Shown here: positions 45,492 through 55,150 of the stretch, one piece after another
Layout of the letters: each line of letters begins with the position of its first letter
Numbering within the stretch: the first letter of the stretch is position 1
From: Drouetiella hepatica Uher 2000/2452
Lineage (GTDB): Bacteria; Cyanobacteriota; Cyanobacteriia; Elainellales; Elainellaceae
Length of the DNA: 64,000 nt
NCBI GenBank assembly: GCA_019359505.1
Contig: JAHHHD010000003.1
Span: 186,001 to 250,000 of the forward strand
Reading direction: 5' to 3'
Made by a program: the position numbers and the translations under genes
The notes under the pieces: generated by a model
What the model saw: the letters and a program-made list of their open reading frames with translations, nothing else
Databases searched by the model: none
Told to the model about the DNA's origin: nothing

Positions 45492-45824
45492 CGATCGTTC
45501 AGCGGTATAAGCTCCACTATATAGTTTCAAGGGGAGCAGGGGAAGCAATGGGGTTGCAACTTTAACAAGCGTACAGAATCAAACAAGCGTGTTAGTAACC
45601 GCCAAGGCGATTAGGTCGGGGACATTTTGGGTGGGGCGCGAAGCGCCCCACCCAAAATGTCCTAAGGAACATGGATTTAACAAGATGTAATTCTTGGGGT
45701 AAGGGCTTAGCAATGCTAAACCCCTACTGGCGACAGCTATAGAATCAGCAGCCCATTCATCTTGACAGGCAAAATTGCTGGGAGTTATATTAAAACGAGC
45801 GATCGATATAAAATAAAGTAGACC
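45492..45824. other. Spacer between the kinase and TetR genes, mostly repeat A7
   Basis: Divergent region. About 150 of its 333 bp are repeat A7 (45594-45742). The rest is AT-rich, with likely promoters on both sides. Confidence 0.6.
45594..45742 (+). repeat. Hairpin repeat family A, copy A7 (long variant)
   Basis: GTAACCGCCAAGGCGATTAG ... TTTTGGGTGGGGCGCGAAGC ... AATGTCCTAAGGAACATGGA ... TACTGGCGACAGCTATAG. It carries the same right-side extension type as A1, with its own small hairpin GGGCTTAGCAATGCTAAACCC. Confidence 0.85.
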
Positions 45825-46400
45825 ATGCCGAAAGTTGTTGATTCAGAGCTGTACCGCAAAGAACTTCTCCACAAGTGTTTTGACCTGTTGGCGGAGAAGG
45901 GCTATGCCAACGTGACGACTCGCCAAATCTCTAAAGAGCTTGGCATTTCGACTGGGGCACTCTATCACTACTTTCCTAGTAAGAAAATCTTGTTTGAACA
46001 GCTTGTAGAAGAAATGAGTCAGCAAGATGAGGTGATGCTCAGGGCAGCAGCTCAGGGCGCAAGTACTTTACCAGAGAGAATTGCAGCCCTAGGGCAGTTT
46101 TTGGTTGAACACGAAAGCTATTTTGTTAAACAAGCCGTCATCTGGATAGATTTTTGCCAGCATACTGATTTGCATGAGATTCTGAACAATCCCGTGTTTC
46201 AGCAAGTAGATGAGCAATATCAGCAGATGATTACCAGTGTGTTGGGTCTTTCCAACCCCAAGGTGGCTCGATTTATCTGGACGCTAATCAATGGTGTGCT
46301 GATAGAGCAAATTGGGAGTGATGAATCATTCCCCTTTGGTGAGCAGATTGATCTCTTGGTCAATATGCTCACCGCGTACTTCGAGAAACATGGGGTCTGA
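45825..46400 (+). CDS. TetR-family transcriptional regulator
   Basis: 191 residues. N-terminal helix-turn-helix (about 10-55) with the typical RKELLHKCFDLLAEKGYANV and TTRQISKELGISTGALYHYF, then FPSKKILFEQL. An all-helical ligand-binding domain follows. It is likely a repressor released by a small hydrophobic ligand. The Coq4-like gene starts 105 bp downstream in the same direction. A perfect 18-bp palindrome lies between them. Regulation of the Coq4-like gene is inferred from position. Confidence 0.92.
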   Translation: MPKVVDSELYRKELLHKCFDLLAEKGYANVTTRQISKELGISTGALYHYFPSKKILFEQLVEEMSQQDEVMLRAAAQGASTLPERIAALGQFLVEHESYFVKQAVIWIDFCQHTDLHEILNNPVFQQVDEQYQQMITSVLGLSNPKVARFIWTLINGVLIEQIGSDESFPFGEQIDLLVNMLTAYFEKHGV

Positions 46401-46407
46401 GTTTAGA

Positions 46408-46425
46408 ACCTTCTGAACAGAAGGT
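46408..46425. promoter_or_regulatory. Perfect 18-bp palindrome between tetR and coq4-like genes
   Basis: ACCTTCTGAACAGAAGGT is fully self-complementary. It may be an operator for the TetR protein or the stem of a weak hairpin after its gene. No T-run follows directly. Confidence 0.5.
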
Positions 46426-46505
46426 CTGGAGTCGTTTTGTTTATGTGGTTTTATTTATATCGATCGCTCGATTTAACTCCCTAATTCTTTTGAGAGGTCT
46501 ACGCT

Positions 46506-47276
46506 ATGCGGTTTCCTACGATCCTTCCTGCACAGTTCACAATTGTATTCAACACCAGAGCAGCGGAAATTCAGCATCATCTGCACCTCTTGCAGGTACT
46601 CAAGCCCTTCGTGACTTTGCTGTACGGAGAAGATAGCCTAGATACGGTAGGCGAACTCTCTGTCGCCCTCCTCAAGACCCCCTCCTTTGACTTGGCTGTC
46701 CAACATTTGCAGCGTGATCCGGCTGCTGCGGCACTCATTCAGGAGCGATATTTAGCTCCACCGCACGATCTTGATGCCCTGCTGCAATATCCCCAGGATT
46801 CTCTGGGTTATGTCTATGCCGCTCAGATGAAAGCAAAAGGCTTTGATCCAGACTTGTATTCTCATCTCAACGTTGACTCTGATGCCAGCTACGTCGAAGC
46901 ACGACTGGGGCAAACGCATGACATTTGGCATACAGTAACTGGATTTAAGACTTCAGCGATCGACGAGATTGGGCTACAGGCGTTTCACCTTCCCCAGTTT
47001 CCTTATCCGCTGGCAACGATGCTGATCGCCAACAGCCTAATGGCAAGCACTTTTTTTGAGCCTGCGGAATTGCCCCAGCTCCTCAACGCGATCGCTCAAG
47101 GATGGGAGATGGGCAAGGCAGCAAAATCTCTGTTTGCTCAAAAGTGGGAACAATCCTGGGACAAGCCGCTATCGCAATGGCAAGCGGAATTGGGCATTCA
47201 GCCTATTGTCTATCAGCCTATTGTCTATGAGAACTTCCAGCATCAGGGTGAGGAGCGATCGCCTGATTTCAACTAG
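46506..47276 (+). CDS. Coq4-family protein
   Basis: 256 residues. The Coq4 metal motif HDxxH-(11)-E is complete: HDIWH from His138 and Glu154 (HDIWHTVTGFKTSAIDEIGL). The helical N-terminus (LKPFVTLLYGEDSLDTVGEL) also fits. Coq4 is required for ubiquinone synthesis in mitochondria and some bacteria, where it acts on ring carbon 1. Cyanobacteria make plastoquinone and not ubiquinone, so the substrate here must differ or the family role is broader. The C-terminus has a duplicated IQPIVYQPIVYE segment. Repeat B3 begins on the stop codon. Confidence 0.85.
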   Translation: MRFPTILPAQFTIVFNTRAAEIQHHLHLLQVLKPFVTLLYGEDSLDTVGELSVALLKTPSFDLAVQHLQRDPAAAALIQERYLAPPHDLDALLQYPQDSLGYVYAAQMKAKGFDPDLYSHLNVDSDASYVEARLGQTHDIWHTVTGFKTSAIDEIGLQAFHLPQFPYPLATMLIANSLMASTFFEPAELPQLLNAIAQGWEMGKAAKSLFAQKWEQSWDKPLSQWQAELGIQPIVYQPIVYENFQHQGEERSPDFN

Positions 47277-47379
47277 GTATAGCGCTACGCGCTTAGATCT
47301 AATGAGTTATTTTTTAAGAGCTGTGCTACGTGCAGCTCTTAAAAAATAACTCGTCCTAGCTCAATCACGTAGGGCTATA
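47276..47379 (+). repeat. Hairpin repeat family B, copy B3
   Basis: GGTATAGCGCTACGCGCTTA ... AATGAGTTATTTTTTAAGAG, a palindrome through GTGCTACGTGCA, then CTCTTAAAAAATAACTCGTC. It starts on the last base of the coq4-like stop codon. Confidence 0.88.
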
Positions 47380-47499
47380 AACTATATTTTGGTAATTTTT
47401 ACCATAAATAGGGTATCATCTAATGAGATGGACTGATAAAAGCATTCGCCCGTCCTCCAATCTATAGTTTCCCTATTCTTAAGAGATGAGACACTCTCC

Positions 47500-48519
47500 A
47501 TGAGCACTTCAACCCAGCTTCCTATTCCGGTGCACTTCAATTCGGCAAAAGTCGGTGAAGTCTGGCGCGTACCTTACCAAAGCCGAGCTGCCGAAGCCAA
47601 GATTTGGGCGCAGCAGCAGCAGATTTTACCTGCTACCCACGACAAGACTCGCGTGTGTCTCTTGGCGATCGATGTTCAAAACACCTTTTGCATTCCAGAG
47701 TTTGAGCTGTTTGTGGGAGGGCGATCGGGTAAGGGAGCCGTGGAAGATAACGAGCGGCTGTGCGAGTTTATCTATCGCAACCTGGGCGCGATTACCGAAA
47801 TTGTTCTGACGATGGATACCCATACGGCAACGCAGATTTTTCATCCCGTATTTTGGGTGAACGCTGCCGGAGAGCACCCAGCACCCATGACGATGATTCA
47901 TCGAGAAGATGTAGAGCAAGGCATCTGGAGCGCCAATCCTGGGGCAAATCTAGGACAGGCGGACTATGGGGGCGATCGCCTTCAGGCTCACGCACTGCAC
48001 TATGTGCGCCAGCTTGACGCAGCGGGTAAGTTTCCGCTCACCATTTGGCCCTATCACTCCATGCTGGGGGGCATTGGTCACGCGATCGTTTCTTCAGTCG
48101 AAGAAGCCTGTTTTTTCCACAGCATGGCGCGGGATAGCCAGACGCGATTTGAAATGAAGGGCAATAATCCCCTGACCGAAAACTATTCGGTGCTGAAACC
48201 CGAAGTTCTGGAAGACGAGAAGCAAAAGACGATCGCCCACAAAAACACGGCGCTGATTCAAAGCTTGCTCAACTTTGATGTTGTCTTGATTGCCGGACAG
48301 GCAAAGAGCCACTGTGTTGCCTGGACAATCGATGACCTGCTGACTGAAATTCAGGCGATCGATCCTGCTCTGGCGCGGAAGATTTACTTGCTCGAAGATT
48401 GTTCTTCTCCCGTCGTGGTTCCTGGCGTGGTGGATTTCACCGATCAGGCTAATCAAACCTACCAACGCTTTGCCGATGCCGGGATGCAGGTGGTGCGATC
48501 GACAGATTGGAGTTCTTAA
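47500..48519 (+). CDS. Isochorismatase-like cysteine hydrolase (nicotinamidase superfamily)
   Basis: 339 residues, long for the family (nicotinamidases are about 200). The catalytic Asp is Asp58 in [10 protein letters not shown] and the nucleophile Cys272 in [16 protein letters not shown]. The third residue (Lys) lies in between but cannot be fixed by eye. [13 protein letters not shown] and a [14 protein letters not shown] segment resemble nicotinamidase metal and substrate loops. The insertion of about 100 residues between Asp and Cys is unusual. The substrate is not known. Convergent with tamB, overlapping it by 4 bp. Confidence 0.87.
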   Translation: MSTSTQLPIPVHFNSAKVGEVWRVPYQSRAAEAKIWAQQQQILPATHDKTRVCLLAIDVQNTFCIPEFELFVGGRSGKGAVEDNERLCEFIYRNLGAITEIVLTMDTHTATQIFHPVFWVNAAGEHPAPMTMIHREDVEQGIWSANPGANLGQADYGGDRLQAHALHYVRQLDAAGKFPLTIWPYHSMLGGIGHAIVSSVEEACFFHSMARDSQTRFEMKGNNPLTENYSVLKPEVLEDEKQKTIAHKNTALIQSLLNFDVVLIAGQAKSHCVAWTIDDLLTEIQAIDPALARKIYLLEDCSSPVVVPGVVDFTDQANQTYQRFADAGMQVVRSTDWSS

Positions 48520-51500
48520 AACCTAGTCTGAAACTCCAGCACCGCTCGGCTTTCTCCACTCAAGTTGCTAGAGCCGCGCAGCAAAAGCTGATCGTTAATT
48601 CGGTAGCGCAGGCTAAAGCGAGTCGGTTCTGCGACAGTCAGCAACTGCAACACTGAAACTGAAAGATTGTCCGTGATGTCGTACCCCAACTCGGCAGCCA
48701 GAGCCAGAGTTGAAGAACGCGCGTTTTCAGACGAAACGGTCGTGGGAAAGAGGCGAAAATCAGTCAGTCCGGTGGCATCGCTGATCAGGTTTTGCAAGCC
48801 TGAGAGTAAGGTTGACCCGGCAACGCTGGCGAGTGCCAAGGTGGGATTATCGGCAGCTTGACTGATGCTGCCAAGGAAATTGCCGCCAATCAACGCCACA
48901 ATTTCCGCCTCGGTGCGGCTAGGGCTACTCGAAAGCTCCAAATTATTGTAAATCTGGCTAGCGAGTCCGGTGACACTCGCCTGTACTCGAATGGTTTGCA
49001 GCGAGCCAAAATCGGTGGAGGTGGAGGGGGATGCCGTGGTATCCGCTAGCTCTGCTACCCCAAAGGGTGAGGTGGTATTGGCGACAGGCACCCGCACCAC
49101 TTCAGGGACAGAGGTAATCAGGCGGACATCAATATAGGGATCTAACCCGCGAGTGGGCGAAAAGACGGCTCGGTTGTTATAGTCTCGCTGCAAATTAAAC
49201 TGAGTGGCAAACAGATTGACCTGACCCTGCTTTAGGTAAATCGTGCCGTTGGGGCTAATGTCATCAAAGGTTTCGTTGAGGGTGCCATTAATTAACAGAT
49301 CGCCTGTGGCCACAAAGCTGAGGATGGGATCGCTCGTGACGCGCATGCGATCGCCCAGGCTAACCTGTAAATCATTAAACTGCGGCTGCGTGAGAAATCC
49401 GGGGGTGGAAGGCGCGGAAGCAGTCTGGACAGCAGGGGCACTGCCCTCACCATTAGGCAAGATAACCCTGCCGTTGCTGAGGTCGATGTCACCCCCGATC
49501 TGAGCCGCTAGAGCTGCACCCGTTACCAGAATCGTGCCATTCACGTTACCTTCAAAGCGGTTTTCTAGGTTCAGGGCAATTCTGTCTAGGTTGACAACCA
49601 AAGGCGTAGCGGCATCTGGATCATTAGCGGCTAGAGGCGCGAGAATAGGCAATGTTCCTTGAGCCGTCACCTGTCCGTTGCTAAACTGTCCCTGAAGGTT
49701 TTCTACCCGGATGCGATCGTTGTTAAACAAAATATCGCCATTCACATTGGTTAAGTCTTGGGGCAGCGCTTTGGCAGAAAAAACTGCGTCTTGGAACGTC
49801 GCCTTGCCTGTGGCATTGAGCCGCACAGGGCTAGAGAGCGCCGGATCGAATGTACCCCGGACTTGCAGTTTGACATCTCCTTCACCGCCTTTCCAAGCCA
49901 CCAGGTCGGTGAACAGACTGAGGAGGGCAATGCCATTGTTGCGAATATCGACATCCAGGCTGAGGTCAGTATTGTTGGGCTTCACCGTCATAAACGGAAA
50001 GGCGTAAGGCACGCTACCGTTGAGCTGAAAAGTGTCTGCCTGACTTCTAGGTGTCCCCGCTGCCGGATTACCAGTTGCCGGATTTTCAGTTGCCAGCTCC
50101 TCGACCGTTTGATTCCCAGCCACCCGATCGCCAATGACTCTGCCGTTAAAGTCGAGTCGCGCATTGGCATAGCCAAACAAACTCCTCAAGGGCGGCACTG
50201 TCTGACCATTAACGGTTGCATCTGCCAAGACCAGCTCTCCAGTCACCTGAGGATTGCCGACGCTACCCGCCACAGAGACATTGGCGTTGAGATTACCATC
50301 GATCGCCACAGGCAGCTTAAACAAGTCTTGAAGCGCCGCGACCGGAATATTTTGCGCCAAAAGCTGACCCGACTGCTGCTCGCCGCCCAAGGTGCCAGAG
50401 AAGTTGAGAAACGAGTTGTCCGACTGGAATCGCAGCGGCAATAGGGTCAGGATGCCGTTTTCCAGCCCCCCAGATGCCACCACCTGATTCACCTCATATT
50501 CTCCCCACCGCCAATCCTGTCCTTTTAAGTCGAAGCCCAGAGTTGCCCCGTTCCTGGGCGAAAAGGCAACGTTAATGTCTCCGGTAAACACGCCTTGCAG
50601 CTCCGACAGATCGGGCAAGAAGGCATTGTTTTGACGCTGAGCAATCTGCTGGTCGCGTAGCGCCGTGATTTCGGAATAGCGGCGGAGCTGGTTCAACAAG
50701 CTTAGGCCGTCCGTTGTCACAGATGTAGGCAGGATATCGATCGCTGAGGCAAAGCTAGGAGCGCCGATGCCCCGCCCCAAATCCGTCAGGTCAAAAATTT
50801 GCAGCGCCGTCAGAATATCTTCTACTCTGCCGGAATCAGCGGTTATTTTGCCCTGCAATTGCGGATCGGCTCCTGGGCTAAAGCTCCCCGACAGCAGATA
50901 GCGGCTGTTGCCCTGGCGCAGTTCACCTTCATCTAGCACGCCAATACCCTGGACGTAGCGGAAGCGTCCGGTGAAGGAATCGGCTCTGATGTAGTCGATC
51001 GCCGGATTGGCGATCGCCACCTCTCCCACCACGTCTGGCTGCGCCAAATTGGCAATATTGAGGTTGAAATTGCCGTTTACCCTACCTGTGACTCGCCCCA
51101 GCCCATAGTCAGCCGCAGGAGACAAATTGAGAATAGCAAGCGGGAAATTTTCCAGGTCGACGACCAGCCGATCGCCGTTGCCTCTGCCCTTCGCGATCGC
51201 CTCTCCCTGCTGCACAAAAAAGGAAACCGGGCGATTGCGGCTGTCTAGCTGTAGGGCAATGCGGTCTTGCGCCCCGGCCACATCTAGATTGAGCGATCGA
51301 TTGGTGACGTACTGAAGTTCGCCATTCAAAGCTGGCTCGAAGGCGGTTGCGTTGACCACCAGATTATTCACACCCACCCGCCCAGCAATCGACAGCGTCT
51401 CTAATGCCCCGGTCAGCCGACCGCTGAAGTCTGTGGTTCCGGCAACCTGAACCTGCTGAGGAATCGGGATGGGGAGCTGAGTAATGTCGTAGCCCCGCAG

Positions 51501-53510
51501 ATTGACATTCAAATCTAGGTTGGTGATGGCAGGGGTGCCTTCTAGGGAAGCAAATACAAAGCCGTTGGCATCAAATCCGGGCGCGGATGCCTGCCGAATT
51601 TGGAGGCGATCGCCCAGCCATTTCACCGAAGCCGTCAGCGGATTAGCAATCAGCGAAACGCCTTGAGACAGCCGCACCTGTCCTTCAGCACTAATGGCCT
51701 CTGGGCTGAGATTATCTAGACTGCCGCCCAGGGCGAAATTGCCGCTGAGAAGCCCCCGCAGGTCAGAAGAGAACTGGCTGAGTTCAATTCCCGACGTGTC
51801 GAGATCGGCATTCCAGCGGTTTTGGGCGATCGCCCCCTGCCCCCGGACAATGCCCCCGGCAACCAGCAGCAGCGTGTCTTGAAAGCGGATGGTATCTCCC
51901 GCGATCGCCACCGTACCTCGCCCCGGATAGGTGGCTTCAGGAGCTTCCCATTTAGCGATCGCCTGCACGTTGTCAAACCCGCCAAAAACCTGAGCGGTGG
52001 CGTTGACGTTGCCAACCGTGACGCTGCCTAGATTAGCTCCGTAGGTGCGGGCGATCGTATCTGCGGGTAGACCTTGGGCACGAAGATCAAAGGCTAACCC
52101 CCCGCGATCGCCCAATTTCACATTGCCGCTGCCCGTCAGTAGCCCCCCTGCTTGGGGCACCGCTCGAATATTGCTGATGTCGATCGATTGCAGCGTTGCT
52201 GTAAACTGTGCCTGTGCCGATCGGAGGGCAACTTTATCTACCAGAACGGGCTGAGTATTTTCGACAACTCCCGCAATCAGGGGTTGATCACTGCTGCCTT
52301 TGACCGTGGCATTGGCGCGGAAAGTTCCTGTGAGGGCGATCGGCAGTGTTTCAGGATCAACGTCCAGAGTCTTGAGCACATCTGCAATTTGGGTAGGCTG
52401 CACCTGCACCGTCAGGTTGTAGCCTTTTTGGGTATCCAGACTGCCGCCAATTTGGGCATTTACCTCGCCATAGCGACCGCGCAGATCCTGCATGGCGATC
52501 TGCTGACCCTGAAAGCGCAAGCCGCCATAGACATTGCGGATCAGCTTGGGTACTCCCTCAGCGATCGCAGTGACATTTTGCAGCCGCACGGTACCCTCTA
52601 GCCCCAAAGGCTGGTTGTCGGGCGGAAACAATACCTGCAGGTCAGCATCTAGCAACCCTGCCTTCAGCGTCAGCGGTAGAGGAATGAGCAAACCAATATC
52701 TGCCGCCAGCAGGTCATTCCCTTTTGTGTTGAGGGTAATCTCTGGAAGCCGCAGATCGGCTTTGCCGTCTAGATCAAAATTGCCTCCTGTTTCAGGCTTT
52801 CCGGCAACTTCAAAGGTAATCAGCTTGTTGTCTTCTCGGAAGGTCGCTGAGCCATTCACCTCCTGAAAGGTAAGGAGTGGCTTAATGCGGGCTTTCTCAG
52901 CAGGAGAGCTGCTTTTGGAAGTGGGAGAGGGCGTGTTTGTAGGCTCATCGGAGACGATCGCTGATTGCTCTACTTCCTTACCGTAGGGCGCTAATTGCAG
53001 CTTGGCGTTTTGCACCCGCAGCGTATCTAGCTTGAGCTTAATCAGATCCTCGGTGGGCGGCTGGTCTTTCAGCTCAGTGGCAATCCACAGCCCTGTTTCA
53101 TCCTGGTCAATGTAGGCAGTGGGATTGACCAAAGTCACATTAAGGCTGAGCGATCGCTCCCACAGCACCTCCCAGGGATTGAAATTGACCCAGACGGACT
53201 CCACTTGAGCGGTGTCGGCATCGCTAGCGGTGGGCGGCAAGCTAGAAGCCCCAAACTTCAGGCTGGTGAGAGAAATTTGCTCTAGCCGCCCCACCTCAAC
53301 CGGACGATCGAGCAAATCACTTAAGCTGGTTGAAACTTGCGGAGCTAGGTCATTTTGCACGTACCGCCATGCCCACCAGCCGCCCACCGCCGCACCTGCC
53401 AAAGCGACTCCGCCTAGGGCTGCGCCCACCCATAGCCAAACGCGCCGATTGCCTGAGGGCGGCTCAGGCTGCTGATCTGGCTGATTATCCGAATGGGGAG
53501 AATTCGTCAT
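48516..53510 (-). CDS. tamB: TamB-family translocation and assembly protein
   Basis: 1664 residues. An N-terminal membrane anchor ([20 protein letters not shown]) precedes a very long beta-rich chain of repeating strands, ending in the DUF490/TamB C-terminal domain (about 1330-1664, with [20 protein letters not shown] near the end). TamB-like proteins form hydrophobic grooves bridging inner and outer membranes, serving outer-membrane protein insertion and lipid transport. Related cyanobacterial and chloroplast proteins (SLL/TIC236 type) support envelope biogenesis. It is monocistronic and preceded by a 14-bp tandem repeat. Confidence 0.92.
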   Translation of the reverse strand: MTNSPHSDNQPDQQPEPPSGNRRVWLWVGAALGGVALAGAAVGGWWAWRYVQNDLAPQVSTSLSDLLDRPVEVGRLEQISLTSLKFGASSLPPTASDADTAQVESVWVNFNPWEVLWERSLSLNVTLVNPTAYIDQDETGLWIATELKDQPPTEDLIKLKLDTLRVQNAKLQLAPYGKEVEQSAIVSDEPTNTPSPTSKSSSPAEKARIKPLLTFQEVNGSATFREDNKLITFEVAGKPETGGNFDLDGKADLRLPEITLNTKGNDLLAADIGLLIPLPLTLKAGLLDADLQVLFPPDNQPLGLEGTVRLQNVTAIAEGVPKLIRNVYGGLRFQGQQIAMQDLRGRYGEVNAQIGGSLDTQKGYNLTVQVQPTQIADVLKTLDVDPETLPIALTGTFRANATVKGSSDQPLIAGVVENTQPVLVDKVALRSAQAQFTATLQSIDISNIRAVPQAGGLLTGSGNVKLGDRGGLAFDLRAQGLPADTIARTYGANLGSVTVGNVNATAQVFGGFDNVQAIAKWEAPEATYPGRGTVAIAGDTIRFQDTLLLVAGGIVRGQGAIAQNRWNADLDTSGIELSQFSSDLRGLLSGNFALGGSLDNLSPEAISAEGQVRLSQGVSLIANPLTASVKWLGDRLQIRQASAPGFDANGFVFASLEGTPAITNLDLNVNLRGYDITQLPIPIPQQVQVAGTTDFSGRLTGALETLSIAGRVGVNNLVVNATAFEPALNGELQYVTNRSLNLDVAGAQDRIALQLDSRNRPVSFFVQQGEAIAKGRGNGDRLVVDLENFPLAILNLSPAADYGLGRVTGRVNGNFNLNIANLAQPDVVGEVAIANPAIDYIRADSFTGRFRYVQGIGVLDEGELRQGNSRYLLSGSFSPGADPQLQGKITADSGRVEDILTALQIFDLTDLGRGIGAPSFASAIDILPTSVTTDGLSLLNQLRRYSEITALRDQQIAQRQNNAFLPDLSELQGVFTGDINVAFSPRNGATLGFDLKGQDWRWGEYEVNQVVASGGLENGILTLLPLRFQSDNSFLNFSGTLGGEQQSGQLLAQNIPVAALQDLFKLPVAIDGNLNANVSVAGSVGNPQVTGELVLADATVNGQTVPPLRSLFGYANARLDFNGRVIGDRVAGNQTVEELATENPATGNPAAGTPRSQADTFQLNGSVPYAFPFMTVKPNNTDLSLDVDIRNNGIALLSLFTDLVAWKGGEGDVKLQVRGTFDPALSSPVRLNATGKATFQDAVFSAKALPQDLTNVNGDILFNNDRIRVENLQGQFSNGQVTAQGTLPILAPLAANDPDAATPLVVNLDRIALNLENRFEGNVNGTILVTGAALAAQIGGDIDLSNGRVILPNGEGSAPAVQTASAPSTPGFLTQPQFNDLQVSLGDRMRVTSDPILSFVATGDLLINGTLNETFDDISPNGTIYLKQGQVNLFATQFNLQRDYNNRAVFSPTRGLDPYIDVRLITSVPEVVRVPVANTTSPFGVAELADTTASPSTSTDFGSLQTIRVQASVTGLASQIYNNLELSSSPSRTEAEIVALIGGNFLGSISQAADNPTLALASVAGSTLLSGLQNLISDATGLTDFRLFPTTVSSENARSSTLALAAELGYDITDNLSVSVLQLLTVAEPTRFSLRYRINDQLLLRGSSNLSGESRAVLEFQTRF

Positions 53511-53521
53511 GACCTTGCACT

Positions 53522-53577
53522 TTCACCCAACAGTCTTCACCCAACAGTCTTCGTCCAACAGTTTTCACCCAACAGTC
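53522..53577 (-). repeat. Four tandem copies of a 14-bp unit
   Basis: TTCACCCAACAGTC repeats at 53522, 53536, 53550 (three mismatches) and 53564, directly upstream of the tamB start codon on the minus strand. Confidence 0.9.
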
Positions 53578-53701
53578 TTCATCTTCAGCCTGACGTTGAA
53601 ACGTAGCTTAAAGATTCTGGCGCGTCCCTAACAGAATATACCTTAATCCCTCCGCTCCCATTCCCAGTAGGATAGACAAGACGCTTTTTTCTCAACGTCC
53701 C

Positions 53702-54088
53702 ATGCGCGTGTTTGTTTTGCTATTTAATGCCCGTACCGAGAATGAAGGAATCCATACGCTGAAGATGGACGATCGCAACGTCGTTCTAATGTTTGAATCA
53801 GAAGACGATGCCACTCGTTACGGTATCTTGCTCGAAGCCCAAGACTTCTCTAACCCTACGGTAGAAGCCTTTGAAACAGAAGAGATCGAGGAGTTCTGTG
53901 ATAGCGCCAACTACGAATGTAAGCTAGTGCCAGAAGGTATGTTGGCAGTGCCTCCCGAAACCAATGTTGAAGAACCTGACTGGAATCCGGAGGGGCAACC
54001 CGCTAGCTCCGGCGACCCGGCTGACGAGGCTGAGATGCCCCCCTCAGAGCTAGAACGACTGCGGCGACGGTTTGAAGGGCTGCTGTAA
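53702..54088 (+). CDS. DUF3110 family protein
   Basis: 128 residues. The conserved part (about 1-80) reads MRVFVLLFNARTENEGIHTL, then NVVLMFESEDDATRYGILLE and AQDFSNPTVEAF. An acidic Pro-rich segment and a short basic helix (ELERLRRRFEGLL) follow. The family is found in cyanobacteria and chloroplasts and has no known function. murQ follows 62 bp later in the same direction. Confidence 0.9.
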   Translation: MRVFVLLFNARTENEGIHTLKMDDRNVVLMFESEDDATRYGILLEAQDFSNPTVEAFETEEIEEFCDSANYECKLVPEGMLAVPPETNVEEPDWNPEGQPASSGDPADEAEMPPSELERLRRRFEGLL

Positions 54089-54103
54089 GCCTGAAGTTTA
54101 GCC

Positions 54104-54148
54104 ATGACCAGGTTAGCTATGAAAGTAAGGTTAGCTATGAAAGTTTAG
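54104..54148 (+). promoter_or_regulatory. Short upstream frame in the murQ leader with an 18-bp period duplication
   Basis: AGGTTAGCTATGAAAGT occurs twice, 18 bp apart (54110, 54128). The duplication builds an in-frame 14-codon frame (MTRLAMKVRLAMKV) whose stop ends 2 bp before the murQ ATG. It could couple or tune murQ translation, or be a harmless duplication. Confidence 0.4.
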
Positions 54149-54150
54149 TC

Positions 54151-55074
54151 ATGAAAGAAGATTTTGTTGAACGAGGGCATCTGCTGACCGAGCAAGTTAA
54201 CCCTAATAGTCAGACGCTTGATCAGCTGACAGCGCTTGAAATTGTCGATCTGTTCAATCGCGAAGATGCTCAGACGATCGCTGCCATTGCCGCCGCACGG
54301 ATGGATCTAGCTGAGGCGATCGATCGGACGGCAGCGGCTTTGCGTCAGGGCGGACGGCTGTTTTACATTGGGGCAGGCACTAGCGGTCGTCTGGGGGTGC
54401 TAGATGCTGCCGAATGTCCGCCCACGTTTTGCACCCCGCCCGATCTGGTACAGGGCATCATTGCCGGAGGATCGGGGGCGCTCGTTCGCAGCTCCGAAGA
54501 TTTGGAAGACCGCCCGGAGGACGGGGCAGAGGCGATCGCCCATCGTCAAGTCACCGAGCTAGATGTTGTGGTGGGCATTACGGCAGGAGGCACCACGCCC
54601 TATGTTCACGGAGCGCTCCGTGCCGCCCGTCAGCGCGGGGCCGCCACGGTGTTCATTGCCTGTGTGCCTCGCGATCAGGTCAGCCTGGATACTGTTGATA
54701 TTGACATTCGCCTGCTGGTAGGCCCAGAGATATTGGCAGGTTCTACTCGCCTCAAGGCAGGTACCGTCACCAAGCTGGCGCTCAATATTTTGTCTACGGG
54801 CGTGATGGTTAAACTGGGCAAAGTCTACGGCAATCGCATGGTGGATGTGGCCGTCACCAACACTAAGCTGCATGATCGCGCCCTGCGAATCCTTCAAGAC
54901 TTGACCGATCTGAGCCGAGAGGAGGCGATCGCTCTTCTAGAACAGAGCGGTCTTCAGGTGAAGCTGGCACTGCTGATGCACTGGACAGGGCTAGATCGGC
55001 AGGGGGGCGATCGGCTCTTGACTCAGCATCAAGGAAACTTGCGGCAAGCGATCCAGGATTTCAAGGGGTATTAA
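54151..55074 (+). CDS. murQ: N-acetylmuramic acid 6-phosphate etherase
   Basis: 307 residues, the normal MurQ length. It cleaves the lactyl ether of MurNAc-6-phosphate to give GlcNAc-6-phosphate and lactate in peptidoglycan recycling, in the cytoplasm. A SIS-domain core is visible: RLFYIGAGTSGRLGVLDAAE, ECPPTFCTPPDLVQGIIAGG and VVGITAGGTTPYVHGAL. The C-terminal part has LKAGTVTKLALNILST and the terminal helical domain. The third ATG of a duplicated leader is the start. Confidence 0.96.
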   Translation: MKEDFVERGHLLTEQVNPNSQTLDQLTALEIVDLFNREDAQTIAAIAAARMDLAEAIDRTAAALRQGGRLFYIGAGTSGRLGVLDAAECPPTFCTPPDLVQGIIAGGSGALVRSSEDLEDRPEDGAEAIAHRQVTELDVVVGITAGGTTPYVHGALRAARQRGAATVFIACVPRDQVSLDTVDIDIRLLVGPEILAGSTRLKAGTVTKLALNILSTGVMVKLGKVYGNRMVDVAVTNTKLHDRALRILQDLTDLSREEAIALLEQSGLQVKLALLMHWTGLDRQGGDRLLTQHQGNLRQAIQDFKGY

Positions 55075-55150
55075 TACTCCTTGTTTGAGAGTCTCTTGGT
55101 ATGCTTAAAGATTATCCATACTTTGTGGATTAATAGAGAGCCTCTACTGA

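Noticed and set aside
49758-50444. 228-codon frame antisense to tamB
   Set aside because: Shadow frame inside a confident long gene.
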